DNA from: a virus
IMG/VR virus record: IMGVR_UViG_3300043446_002665
Span: 1 to 22,821 of that record
Reading direction: 5' to 3' (one strand)
Length of the DNA stretch: 22,821 bases
Below are positions 5,820 through 13,379 of this stretch, in pieces. Positions within the stretch are counted from its first letter, which is position 1. Every line of letters starts with the position of its first letter. Below the pieces are notes generated by a model. The model ran no database searches, was not told where the DNA came from, and saw only the letters and a list, made by a program, of their open reading frames with translations. Position numbers and translations under genes: made by a program.

Positions 5820-8147
5820 ATGCAGCAACAGACAAATACATATCCTAACCAACAGATTGACCCAAGGGACAAAGGATACGACTGGATTTTAGCTTATGTT
5901 AAAAGTGCTTGGGGAGATAGTAGGGGTTATGTACCAAACAATATGCTCAATTTCGGTCAATCAAAAATGAACGAAATTAGAGAGTATGCATTAGGTAGAC
6001 AAAGTACAACTAAATATAAAAAAATGTTGCTCGCAGATGAGCAAACAGATAAAAGCTGGTTGAATATCGACTGGACTCCGCCATCATTTTTGACTAAATT
6101 TAGGGAGATTGCTATTTCAAAGTTGGTGCAAAGGAGATACGATATTCAAGCATTTGCTGTAGACCCATTAGCTAAGAGTGAAGAAGATGCTTACTTCAAT
6201 GAAATGAAGGTTAAGATTATGATGCGTGAAGCATTGAAGAAAGCTGGAGGAGAAGAACTTGCAGATAGCCCTGTGTTAGCACCAGCTCCCGGAGAGCCGC
6301 AAGACATGGAGCAATTAGAAATGGAGCAGCAGTTTGGATATAAGCACGTGATGTCTATGGAGGCAGAGCAAGCTGTATCATTGGCTTTTTATCAAAATAA
6401 ATTTGATGATAAAAGAAAAAGAACTTTAGAAAATTTATTTGATTTTGGTATTGGTGGATATACGCAATGGATTGATGAAAATGGTCACGTAAGACTAAGA
6501 GAAATTAATCCTGAAAACATGGTTTTATCTTATTGTGCAAAAAGTGATTTTTCTGATTTAGTGCATTGGGGTGAAGTAAGAGAAATGTATATTGGAGATT
6601 TAGCTCCGTATTTTACAGCAGACCAAATGAATCAAATGGTTACTTCTGTTGCAGGAAGATTTGGTAATCCATCAAACTTTATGTACGGAACCGACTATTC
6701 TAAATATTGGAATAGATTTAAAATATTAGTTTTAGATTTTGAATTTTTATCTTGGAACGATTATACTTACAAAGAGGAAGTAGATGGTCGTGGTAATATA
6801 AGATTTGGTAAAACAAAATATCAGGCTGCATCAAGAATGGCTGTTAATCAGTTAGGTTCATTAGAAGCTGAGTTTAATAAGCCAATGAGCCAAACAGAAA
6901 GTAAAGGTCAAGCAGAACCTGTATTTATGCCTGTAACTAAAAAAGTTGTTTACAAGTGTAAATGGGTTGTGATGACTGACTTTATGTTTGATTGGGGTAT
7001 GTCTGAAAACCAAATTAGAAAACCATCATCTTGGTGGGATACTCAATTAAATATCCAATTATATTCTTGGAACTTCTATAAGATGCGTTTTGCTGGTATT
7101 ACAGAAAGACTTATCCCATTAGAAGATAAAGCTTGTTTAGCTTGGTTTAGATTACAGAATATGTCTAATAAACTTATTCCGTATTTAATAAATATTGACC
7201 TTAACGCACTTGAGGGTGTAGACTTTGGTGGAGGTGGAGATAAAATGAATCCTACTAAGGTTATGGATTTCATTTTCTCAAACTTTGTTGTTCCTTATCG
7301 TTCAACAGATTTGTTAAGCCAAAACCCTAACTACAAACCAGTAAGTATTGAAGCTTCAGGTCAATTAGCTGTATTCGGACAATTGTATGATGACTTAATG
7401 CGCACTATTGATTTAATGCGTCAAGTATCTGGATTAAACGAATTAACAGATGGTTCTACTCCTAATGCAAGAACTTTAGTTCCTGTTGCAAATGCAGCAA
7501 TGGAAAGTACCAATAATGCTCTTTACTTATTGAACTTTGCAGATAAGCAATTGATTCAATCTTTAGCAGATGCAGTTGTTGCTAAAGTTCAAATAGCTGT
7601 TAAGTTAGGTAAAGTTCAAGGTGTGGCTAAAGCTTTAGGTGAGGAAACAGTTAAGTTTTTACAAATTAATCCTAATCTATCTATTCATGAGTTTGGTATT
7701 TTTATTGAAGATGCGCCTCAAGATTATGAAAGACAACAATTAATTCAAGAGTTAAATATTCGTGACTCTCAAGGATTAATTGAGCCTGAAGATAAGATTT
7801 TAGTAATGAGTTGCCGTAATTTGAAAATGGCTTCTATGATTTTGGCTTACAGAATCAAAAAGCGTAGAGAACAAATGCAGCAGTTTGAATTACAGAAAAT
7901 TCAACAACAAACGCAAGGTAATGCTCAAGCAGCTCAAGTTGCAGAACAAGAAAAGAGAACCACTTTGCAAGCTCAATTAGAATTAGATATTGCTAAGATA
8001 AATGCTGAGAAGCAATGGGAATACATTATCCAAATGGGTAAGAAAGAAAGCGATATTCAAGAAGCTAAGATTCAAAGTGATGCAAAAGTTATTGCTCAAA
8101 GAATTTCAGCAGAAGCTAAAATAACAGTTAACAACAATAAAAAATAA
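5820..8147 (+). CDS. Portal protein
   Basis: This 775-residue protein is the likely portal, the dodecameric ring at one head vertex through which DNA is packaged and released. Its size, its place ahead of scaffold and capsid genes, and the layout support this. An alpha-beta N-terminal region is followed by a wing-like part with LFDFGIGGYTQWID near residues 206-220 and NPENMVLSYCAKSDFSD. A long helical part with IDLMRQVSGLNELTDGSTPNA follows (quoted in part: DLMRQVSGLNELT). The last 90 or so residues are glutamine- and alanine-rich and probably form a coiled coil (KIQQQTQGNAQAAQVAEQEK region). Large portals of this kind occur in Bacteroidota podoviruses, including crAss-like phages, but I cannot assign the subgroup. 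It has lost exclusive use of the upstream promoter through the HNH insertion. Confidence 0.78.
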   Translation: MQQQTNTYPNQQIDPRDKGYDWILAYVKSAWGDSRGYVPNNMLNFGQSKMNEIREYALGRQSTTKYKKMLLADEQTDKSWLNIDWTPPSFLTKFREIAISKLVQRRYDIQAFAVDPLAKSEEDAYFNEMKVKIMMREALKKAGGEELADSPVLAPAPGEPQDMEQLEMEQQFGYKHVMSMEAEQAVSLAFYQNKFDDKRKRTLENLFDFGIGGYTQWIDENGHVRLREINPENMVLSYCAKSDFSDLVHWGEVREMYIGDLAPYFTADQMNQMVTSVAGRFGNPSNFMYGTDYSKYWNRFKILVLDFEFLSWNDYTYKEEVDGRGNIRFGKTKYQAASRMAVNQLGSLEAEFNKPMSQTESKGQAEPVFMPVTKKVVYKCKWVVMTDFMFDWGMSENQIRKPSSWWDTQLNIQLYSWNFYKMRFAGITERLIPLEDKACLAWFRLQNMSNKLIPYLINIDLNALEGVDFGGGGDKMNPTKVMDFIFSNFVVPYRSTDLLSQNPNYKPVSIEASGQLAVFGQLYDDLMRTIDLMRQVSGLNELTDGSTPNARTLVPVANAAMESTNNALYLLNFADKQLIQSLADAVVAKVQIAVKLGKVQGVAKALGEETVKFLQINPNLSIHEFGIFIEDAPQDYERQQLIQELNIRDSQGLIEPEDKILVMSCRNLKMASMILAYRIKKRREQMQQFELQKIQQQTQGNAQAAQVAEQEKRTTLQAQLELDIAKINAEKQWEYIIQMGKKESDIQEAKIQSDAKVIAQRISAEAKITVNNNKK

Positions 8148-8154
8148 AAATAAG

Positions 8155-8649
8155 ATGGAAGTTAAATCATTACTTAGCGGTAAAATGAGAAAGGGTCTAC
8201 AAGACGCTTTGTACGTAGAACTGTACCAATCTAACTTATGGAAAAGCCTAGCTAATCAGTTACAAAGATTAGGTTTATTTGGCACTCAATCATATTTCTT
8301 AGCAGAAAGCGCAGAGGAGTTAACCCATTATCAAATGATTGTTGAGTTTATGAACGACATGGGTGATTGCGCAGATGTTCCTAAAATTGATGCAATTACA
8401 GATAAAATAAATACACTTGGCGATTCATTGGAAATTGGTTATGAAACTGAATTAGAGGTTTATAATCAATATAAAAAATTCTATGAGATGGCGGAAGAAG
8501 AAGATTGCGTAGTAGCTCAGTTCTTATTGCAATTTATGGAGATTCAGAGAAAAGCTGTTGGTGAATATGGTGATTTATTAGCTAAGTACAAAATCGCTGA
8601 AGAAAACAAAGAGATTTTATTCTTTGATAAAGGAATGAGAAAAAATTAA
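8155..8649 (+). CDS. Ferritin-like protein
   Basis: This 164-residue protein reads as a ferritin-type four-helix bundle. Helix A has YVELYQSNLWKSLANQL with E22. Helix B has FLAESAEELTHYQMIVEFMND with E55 and H58 in the ExxH spacing. Helix C has YETELEVYNQYKKFYEMAEEE with E99, and helix D has FLLQFMEIQRKAVGEYGDLL with Q131. These align by eye with the E17, E50, H53, E94 and Q127 ligands of bacterial ferritin A. The residue matching E130 appears to be alanine, so the second iron site may be altered. Ferritins oxidise and store iron in a 24-subunit shell. The gene sits between portal and scaffold, seven bases after the portal stop, which is an odd place for a metabolic gene. A role in virion assembly cannot be excluded. 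Confidence 0.75.
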   Translation: MEVKSLLSGKMRKGLQDALYVELYQSNLWKSLANQLQRLGLFGTQSYFLAESAEELTHYQMIVEFMNDMGDCADVPKIDAITDKINTLGDSLEIGYETELEVYNQYKKFYEMAEEEDCVVAQFLLQFMEIQRKAVGEYGDLLAKYKIAEENKEILFFDKGMRKN

Positions 8650-8678
8650 ATAAATTTATTTTTTTAACTAAATTTTAT

Positions 8679-8695
8679 TATTTTCGTAACGAAAA
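8679..8695 (+). promoter_or_regulatory. Possible promoter -7 element with overlapping palindrome
   Basis: TATTTTCG at 8679-8686 matches TAnnTTTG at seven of eight positions, but no TTG lies at the expected upstream distance. A perfect 7-1-7 inverted repeat, ttttcgt-a-acgaaaa, covers 8681-8695 and overlaps the element, which would fit an operator. The leader aaaaacaca follows before the ATG at 8704, as at two other promoters here. Weak on its own. Confidence 0.35.
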
Positions 8696-8703
8696 ACACA
8701 CTT

Positions 8704-9846
8704 ATGTCAGAACTAGAACAAGAACAACCACAAGAACAAAAACCAGTTTATAGAATGAGTACCGGTATACCTATGCCTCAAGATGAGTTTGTAGAGCCTG
8801 CCGCACCTATTCAAGCTGAAAGTGCAGAACCAGTAGTAGCTAATGAAGAAGCTGCATCTACAGTTGTAACAGAGCCAGAAGCTCAGGTTGAAGAAAATGT
8901 AACAGCATTTTCAATTCCTAATTTTGGTGATGAGCAGGCTGAAGAAGTTTCTGCTGAAGCACAACCATCGGCACAAGTTCAGGTAACTGATTGGAAAGAG
9001 CAATTAAAAAAGTCAGACCCTAAAGAAATTTTAAAAGAATTAGGTTACGATGAATTTGTTGCAGATTTTGCAGAGTTTAGAAAAAACGGTGGAGATGCCT
9101 ATAAGTTCCTTGAAGCAAAGGCTTTTGATTGGAATAATGTATCTCATACTGATTTGGTGTTTGATGAATTAAAGTTACAATACCCTAATCTTAGTGATGA
9201 TAAGATTGAGAAATTGTATCAAGCAAGATATAAACAAAGTGATTTTGCATCTGATGAAGATAGAGAAATTGGATTGATTCAGTTAGAAGCGGATGCAGAA
9301 TTAGTTAGACAAAAAAGAATATATGAACAGCAACAGTTCCGTATACCAGAAGTTAGTAGGCCACAAGAGGTGGATAACCAATTTCAGTATGCAGAGCAGG
9401 AGCGAATTATAGCAGAACAACAACAACAAGTTCTCCAGTTTTTCAGGGAACATGATGCTACGAAATCCTTACTAGAAAGCAAAAGAGTTGCGATTGATTT
9501 AGGAGATAATGGCAAATTCAATTTTAACATTGATAAACCTGAAAATTTAATGGCAGTAGCGTTGGATGGAGAAAAGTGGCAAAGAGCAATTTCTGTAAAT
9601 CCGCAAGAGGCGGACCCAGCAAAGCTTATTCCAGATGTGGCTAAATTGCAAAAAATTGCATTAGTCGCTCTTAATCCAAACTATGAGAAAGACCTTGTTA
9701 ATTATGGAAAGTCATTGGGATTGAAAGCTATCATTGAAGAAGGACAAAACGCACGCAGACCTGTTGGTAGTGCACCTGCCCAACCCAATGAATCATTAGG
9801 CGAAGCTTTCGGCTCAAGAGCTAAAGTTAGCACATTAGGCAGGTAA
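8704..9846 (+). CDS. Probable capsid scaffolding protein
   Basis: This 380-residue protein lies just before the major capsid gene, the usual place for a scaffold. It has the expected make-up. The first 95 residues are disordered, acidic and rich in glutamate, proline and alanine. A helical middle follows, with a glutamine-rich coiled coil at about residues 190-245 (QERIIAEQQQQVLQFF). The C-terminal tail after about residue 350 is rich in small residues and ends in a basic stretch, SRAKVSTLGR, which could contact the capsid protein. No enzymatic motif or protease signature is visible. Scaffolds guide shell closure and are then removed. The assignment rests on position and composition, not on a recognised family. 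Confidence 0.6.
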   Translation: MSELEQEQPQEQKPVYRMSTGIPMPQDEFVEPAAPIQAESAEPVVANEEAASTVVTEPEAQVEENVTAFSIPNFGDEQAEEVSAEAQPSAQVQVTDWKEQLKKSDPKEILKELGYDEFVADFAEFRKNGGDAYKFLEAKAFDWNNVSHTDLVFDELKLQYPNLSDDKIEKLYQARYKQSDFASDEDREIGLIQLEADAELVRQKRIYEQQQFRIPEVSRPQEVDNQFQYAEQERIIAEQQQQVLQFFREHDATKSLLESKRVAIDLGDNGKFNFNIDKPENLMAVALDGEKWQRAISVNPQEADPAKLIPDVAKLQKIALVALNPNYEKDLVNYGKSLGLKAIIEEGQNARRPVGSAPAQPNESLGEAFGSRAKVSTLGR

Positions 9847-9888
9847 AAATTAAAAACTTTTACTTAAAAAAAATTAAAAAGATTAACA

Positions 9889-11244
9889 ATGGCAAACAAT
9901 TTAGGTAACATTACCAAAGCCTACGTCAGCGCAATTGACCCTGTGCTTGACACGAGAGAGATTAACAAGCTCGTTACTGATATTCAGAACGATGATGCTC
10001 TAACAGACATTTTGTGGTTAGGTGACAGAAAGAAGCCTATCACTACTGGTCAACCTATTTATTACACTTTTGTAAACGAAGCTTTATTCAAACTTCTTGA
10101 TACAACTGGTGGCACTGTAAATGGTTCTGGTACAACTTCTATCAACTTTACTTGTACTACTGCGACTTCTGGTCAAGCTCGTAAAGATGATTTAGTTCTA
10201 GTTCCAACTGGTGCTATCTCTGCTATCGTTACAAATGTTGTAACAACTTCAGGTGTTGATACCGTATACATTAAATCTGTATCTGGTGCTAACATGACTT
10301 TAACTGCTGGTGATAAATTATCTTTATTCTCAGTAGCTGTTGGTGAAAACTCAGTAAGCCAAACTAACTTACGTTTTGGTTTAACTAAGTACACTAACAA
10401 GTACCAAATCTTCCGTGAAATTTCAAAAATTACAGACGTTCAAAACGCTGCAACTATTGAAGTTGAATTTAACGGTCAAAACAAATTTATCGTTAAAGAC
10501 CACCTTGAAAAAGCAATTTTACTTAAAGGTAAAATCAATGCTGCTTTCATCGCTGGTGATATGTCAGTTACTACTTTCAGTGATACTAACCCTATCCTTA
10601 CTGATGGTAATACTTCTGGTAGCGATGGTGGTGGACCAGTACAAACAACTCGTGGTTTAAACAAATACATCGAGATGTATGGTAACACAATCGTTAACGG
10701 TACTTTAGGTACAGTACAAAAAGCAAACATTGATGATGCTCTTGATACACTTATCGCAGCTAAATCTCCTAAAGATTATTTAGTATTCGGTTCAAGTGCA
10801 GTTAAGAGAGCTCATGACACTTATTGGAAGGCATTAGGTTCTTCTGGTGTACAATCAGTTCGTATCGTTGTTGACGGTAAAGAACTTGATTTACAAGTAG
10901 ACAAAGTAAGTTACGGTGGTTTTACCCTTAACTACATGGCTATGCCAATCCAAGACCAACCAGTATTATTCGGTCAAACTGTAATTAACAAATGTGCATA
11001 CTATGTTCCTTACAACAACCGTGTTAAAGTACAAGGTGGTGGTTATGATTCAGCAATGCGTGTAAGATACGTACCAGCTCAGACTAAATTCGGTAACGAT
11101 ATGATTGGTGAAATCCACAGCGGTGCAATTTCTCCAGTAAATCCTAACGGAGATGCAATGAACTGGACTTGTTCTTGGACAACTGCTCAAGGTCTTGAGT
11201 GTTTAGGTGTTCAGCACTTCTTACGTCAGCAAGTATTATCATAA
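9889..11244 (+). CDS. Probable major capsid protein
   Basis: This 451-residue protein follows the scaffold gene and is followed by a strong terminator hairpin, as expected for the most abundant late product. The N-terminus is helical (NKLVTDIQNDDALTDILWLG). A serine- and threonine-rich beta region spans about residues 65-150 and may be an inserted surface domain. The helical and beta core contains GLNKYIEMYGNT, ANIDDALDTLIAAKSPKDYL and the FGSSAVKRAHD segment, in keeping with an HK97-type fold. Codon use looks different from its neighbours, with many GGT, CGT, AAC, TTC and GTT codons, as in highly expressed genes. The fold assignment is inference. A head decoration protein is less likely given the size. 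Confidence 0.7.
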   Translation: MANNLGNITKAYVSAIDPVLDTREINKLVTDIQNDDALTDILWLGDRKKPITTGQPIYYTFVNEALFKLLDTTGGTVNGSGTTSINFTCTTATSGQARKDDLVLVPTGAISAIVTNVVTTSGVDTVYIKSVSGANMTLTAGDKLSLFSVAVGENSVSQTNLRFGLTKYTNKYQIFREISKITDVQNAATIEVEFNGQNKFIVKDHLEKAILLKGKINAAFIAGDMSVTTFSDTNPILTDGNTSGSDGGGPVQTTRGLNKYIEMYGNTIVNGTLGTVQKANIDDALDTLIAAKSPKDYLVFGSSAVKRAHDTYWKALGSSGVQSVRIVVDGKELDLQVDKVSYGGFTLNYMAMPIQDQPVLFGQTVINKCAYYVPYNNRVKVQGGGYDSAMRVRYVPAQTKFGNDMIGEIHSGAISPVNPNGDAMNWTCSWTTAQGLECLGVQHFLRQQVLS

Positions 11245-11256
11245 TTCTTTGTAGAC

Positions 11257-11300
11257 AAAATAATGGTAGGCCGTTGAAATATACGGCTTACCTTTATTAT
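11257..11300 (+). terminator. Terminator hairpin after the capsid gene
   Basis: ggtaggccgt (11265-11274) pairs with acggcttacc (11283-11292) over 10 bp with one G-U pair and an 8-nt loop. The stem continues through one mismatch with aataa/ttatt. T-rich sequence follows. It lies directly after the capsid stop. Confidence 0.7.
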
Positions 11301-11305
11301 ATTTT
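11274..11305 (+). promoter_or_regulatory. Candidate promoter nested in the terminator
   Basis: TTG at 11274-11276 and TATATTTT at 11298-11305 are 21 bp apart, the same spacing as the other promoters here. The -7 element matches TAnnTTTG at seven of eight positions. The leader aaaaacaca at 11312-11320 leads to the ATG at 11324. It would restart transcription after the capsid terminator. Confidence 0.5.
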
Positions 11306-11323
11306 AAATCAAAAAACACATAT

Positions 11324-12229
11324 ATGCAAGTTGTTGGAAAATTCAACGGAATTTCAGAAGATTTAAAAAGAGCGATTCCGCCACTAGAGCCGGGTCAATC
11401 TGTAACTTTTGAAATGCTTACGGGGGTTAAAAATAACGACCCAGATGAGAAAGAAAGACAAAGAAACCCATTACTTTACCCAAAAGCAAACATCCCTACT
11501 AGAGATAGGATTAAAGACCCTTATCTAGCTAAACAAGGAAAAGATGCATGGGTAGATGTGGTAGTAGCTGATTGGTGGGATGGTGAAAAGCCGGGAAAGG
11601 AAAGATTCTTTATGCCGGGTGTTAGCGATGGTTTAGGTGGATTCCAATTCACTGGACGTTTCGCATTAGTAGGTGGTAATCAAAAAGATGAGGAGCTTTA
11701 TGAGTACCTTATGATTAGTAACTACAACAGAGATAGCATTTTAGGAGAAGCAAGAGATGCTAGTAAAGCACCACTTTTTGGTGTTGTAAATCAAAGAAAA
11801 TCAAGCCAAAAAGCACTTCAAGGTTTTGAAATCCTGAAAGAAGCAATTGGTATTATTTCTAAGATGAAGCCAGCAGAAGCTCGTAAAATTGGAGCTGCAC
11901 TTAACTGGAATGAATTTACTGATGATGATGTGATTTTAGCTGAGGTTGCAAACTTTGCTCGCTCTAAACCAGACGAGTTCTTAAAAGTTTATACAGACCC
12001 TTCTAAAGACATTAAATCAGCCGTAAGACAAGGCTTAGATAATGAGATTATTTCATTTGATATGGCTACCGGTAAGGTTTCAATTGGCTCTCAAGAAATC
12101 ACTACAATCTCTAAACAAGACAGAGGAAATGTAACAGATGCATTGACTCAATTTATCCAAACTGCAAAGAATGGTAAAGATGTTCTTGCTAATATCGAGA
12201 AGCAATTAAATGAGTTAGCTAAGGCTTAA
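11324..12229 (+). CDS. Unknown probable virion protein (301 aa)
   Basis: I do not recognise this 301-residue protein. It stands alone between two terminators, directly behind the capsid gene, and appears to have its own promoter, so it is probably made in quantity late in infection. The first 120 residues are mixed, with proline and charged segments (IPPLEPGQSVTFEML, DAWVDVVVADWWDGEKPG) that suggest a beta-rich domain. From about residue 150 it is mostly helical (ALQGFEILKEAIGIISKMKPA) and ends in a helix, VLANIEKQLNELAKA. No signal peptide, membrane segment or catalytic motif is visible. A head-associated or internal virion protein is the best guess, from position only. Confidence 0.6.
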   Translation: MQVVGKFNGISEDLKRAIPPLEPGQSVTFEMLTGVKNNDPDEKERQRNPLLYPKANIPTRDRIKDPYLAKQGKDAWVDVVVADWWDGEKPGKERFFMPGVSDGLGGFQFTGRFALVGGNQKDEELYEYLMISNYNRDSILGEARDASKAPLFGVVNQRKSSQKALQGFEILKEAIGIISKMKPAEARKIGAALNWNEFTDDDVILAEVANFARSKPDEFLKVYTDPSKDIKSAVRQGLDNEIISFDMATGKVSIGSQEITTISKQDRGNVTDALTQFIQTAKNGKDVLANIEKQLNELAKA

Positions 12230-12248
12230 AATTTAATTAAATTATAAT

Positions 12249-12283
12249 AAAAAAGCTCTACCATAAAAAAGTAGGGCTTTTTT
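12249..12283 (+). terminator. Rho-independent terminator
   Basis: aaaaaagctctac (12249-12261) pairs with gtagggctttttt (12271-12283) through a 9-nt loop, with one G-U pair in the core, followed by more T residues. It closes the transcription unit of the 301-residue gene. Confidence 0.85.
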
Positions 12284-12304
12284 TATTATTTAACATTTTT
12301 TTGG

Positions 12305-12312
12305 TAGTTTTG
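12305..12312 (+). promoter_or_regulatory. Promoter -7 element
   Basis: TAGTTTTG matches TAnnTTTG exactly and lies 15 bases before the ATG at 12328, just after a terminator. The expected upstream position is a run of T without a G, so the -33 element is imperfect. The bases after it (gtaaactt) resemble those after the promoter at 5211-5218 (ggtaacctt). Confidence 0.5.
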
Positions 12313-12327
12313 GTAAACTTTTTTATT

Positions 12328-12846
12328 ATGCCGTTTACACAAAATTTCGCCGCCTCTCAGGTTATATCAACACCTAATTTATTGATATTAGATGATACAA
12401 GTACAGGTTCTGATGCTGCTATCACTACCAGAAGGGTATATATGCAGAAATCAGATGGTACTTATTTAGTTGAAAGTGGTACAACTACCGATTATGAGGT
12501 ATGGTCATTAGCTACTGGAAACACAATTAGTTTTAACGTATTAGATAAAGATTATGCATTGAACATCACTGTTGAATGGAGGGATAACTCAAATGTGCTA
12601 TATAGCAAGACTGTTACGTATTGTTTTTCTACGTACGCAAAAATTTACAATACTAAATTATCTAAAGCTCAAATATCTACTCCTGAAAGATTGGATGGAG
12701 ATAATTGGCTTTCTACAAAGTTTGCTTTAAATACTTATATCCGTGCAGCAGATGATGCAATTTCATTAGGTGCAGGTATTGCTATTGCGCAATTAAGTTT
12801 GAATAAAGCAAAATACATTATTGACAATCCTAAATTAGTTTACTAA
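12328..12846 (+). CDS. Unknown probable head-tail (neck) protein, 172 aa
   Basis: This 172-residue protein is not from a family I recognise with confidence. About residues 18-110 are beta-rich, with strands such as NLLILDD, TTRRVYMQ and ALNITVEWRD, which suggests a beta sandwich. The C-terminal 50 residues are helical (ALNTYIRAADDAISLGAGIA). No membrane segment or signal peptide is present. It lies between head genes and the tail fibre and overlaps the next gene in a TAATG junction, so the pair is translationally coupled. Head completion, neck or tail adaptor are reasonable roles by position. The start was set at ATG 12328; the upstream TTG at 12301 would place the start before the promoter element. 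Confidence 0.6.
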   Translation: MPFTQNFAASQVISTPNLLILDDTSTGSDAAITTRRVYMQKSDGTYLVESGTTTDYEVWSLATGNTISFNVLDKDYALNITVEWRDNSNVLYSKTVTYCFSTYAKIYNTKLSKAQISTPERLDGDNWLSTKFALNTYIRAADDAISLGAGIAIAQLSLNKAKYIIDNPKLVY

Positions 12847-13364
12847 TGCCAACTACAGCAGATGTTATTGATATAGCAAAAGTTTCAGCATCTTTAGCAA
12901 TAAGAGATATTGAATTGGGTAAAGAAACAGATTTGAATTTACCTAAGAAATTGCAAATGGAAGCTGATATTTTAGAGTGGGTTGATGATGTGAATTACAC
13001 AGGCATCAACCTTGTTGGTTTTACAGAATACGTATACGGAATGTGCGGTGGGTATGCTTATGAAGCAGAAGGAATTATTGGCACAGGTGGTATCGTTGTT
13101 AATCCAAGTAGCGGAGGTTCTACAAGAACTATTGAGCAGTATTCTAAATTTGCAAGCGGTGGTTCTACAACAATTACATTCTCTGAAGCAATTGATAAAG
13201 TTCTTCTTTATGCAAGTAGAGGTGGTATTGATGTTGGTGAAATTATATTTAGTGGTACACCTACGGGTAATCAAGTTAAATGGGATACTAATACCGGAGT
13301 ACTAACTGTTGCATCAACTGTTCCGTTCCAAACTGGAGAGTTTGTGAGAATATTGGTTATCTAA
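12846..13364 (+). CDS. Unknown probable structural protein, 172 aa
   Basis: This 172-residue protein has a helical N-terminal part (residues 1-70, with LQMEADILEWVDDV) ending in a glycine- and tyrosine-rich stretch (VYGMCGGYAYEAEG). A glycine- and serine-rich linker, NPSSGGSTRT, leads to a beta-rich C-terminal domain with GGSTTITFSEAIDKVLLYAS and GNQVKWDTNTGVLTV. The latter pattern, short strands around serine and glycine turns, is common in phage tail and fibre attachment domains. Its start overlaps the stop of the previous gene in TAATG and its stop lies 15 bases before the tail fibre start. A connector between tail and fibre is plausible, but nothing here proves it. Confidence 0.6.
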   Translation: MPTTADVIDIAKVSASLAIRDIELGKETDLNLPKKLQMEADILEWVDDVNYTGINLVGFTEYVYGMCGGYAYEAEGIIGTGGIVVNPSSGGSTRTIEQYSKFASGGSTTITFSEAIDKVLLYASRGGIDVGEIIFSGTPTGNQVKWDTNTGVLTVASTVPFQTGEFVRILVI

Positions 13365-13379
13365 TAAAAAAATATTAAA

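Noticed and set aside
10415-10730. Overlapping + and - strand frames inside the capsid gene
   Set aside because: They are low-complexity products of other frames of a strongly coding gene, with no leader or motif.
12972-13305. Frames of 97 and 100 codons on both strands inside the gene at 12846-13364
   Set aside because: Their composition (runs of Leu/Val, Cys/Asn/Thr) is typical of shadow frames, and the main frame joins its neighbours by a TAATG overlap.
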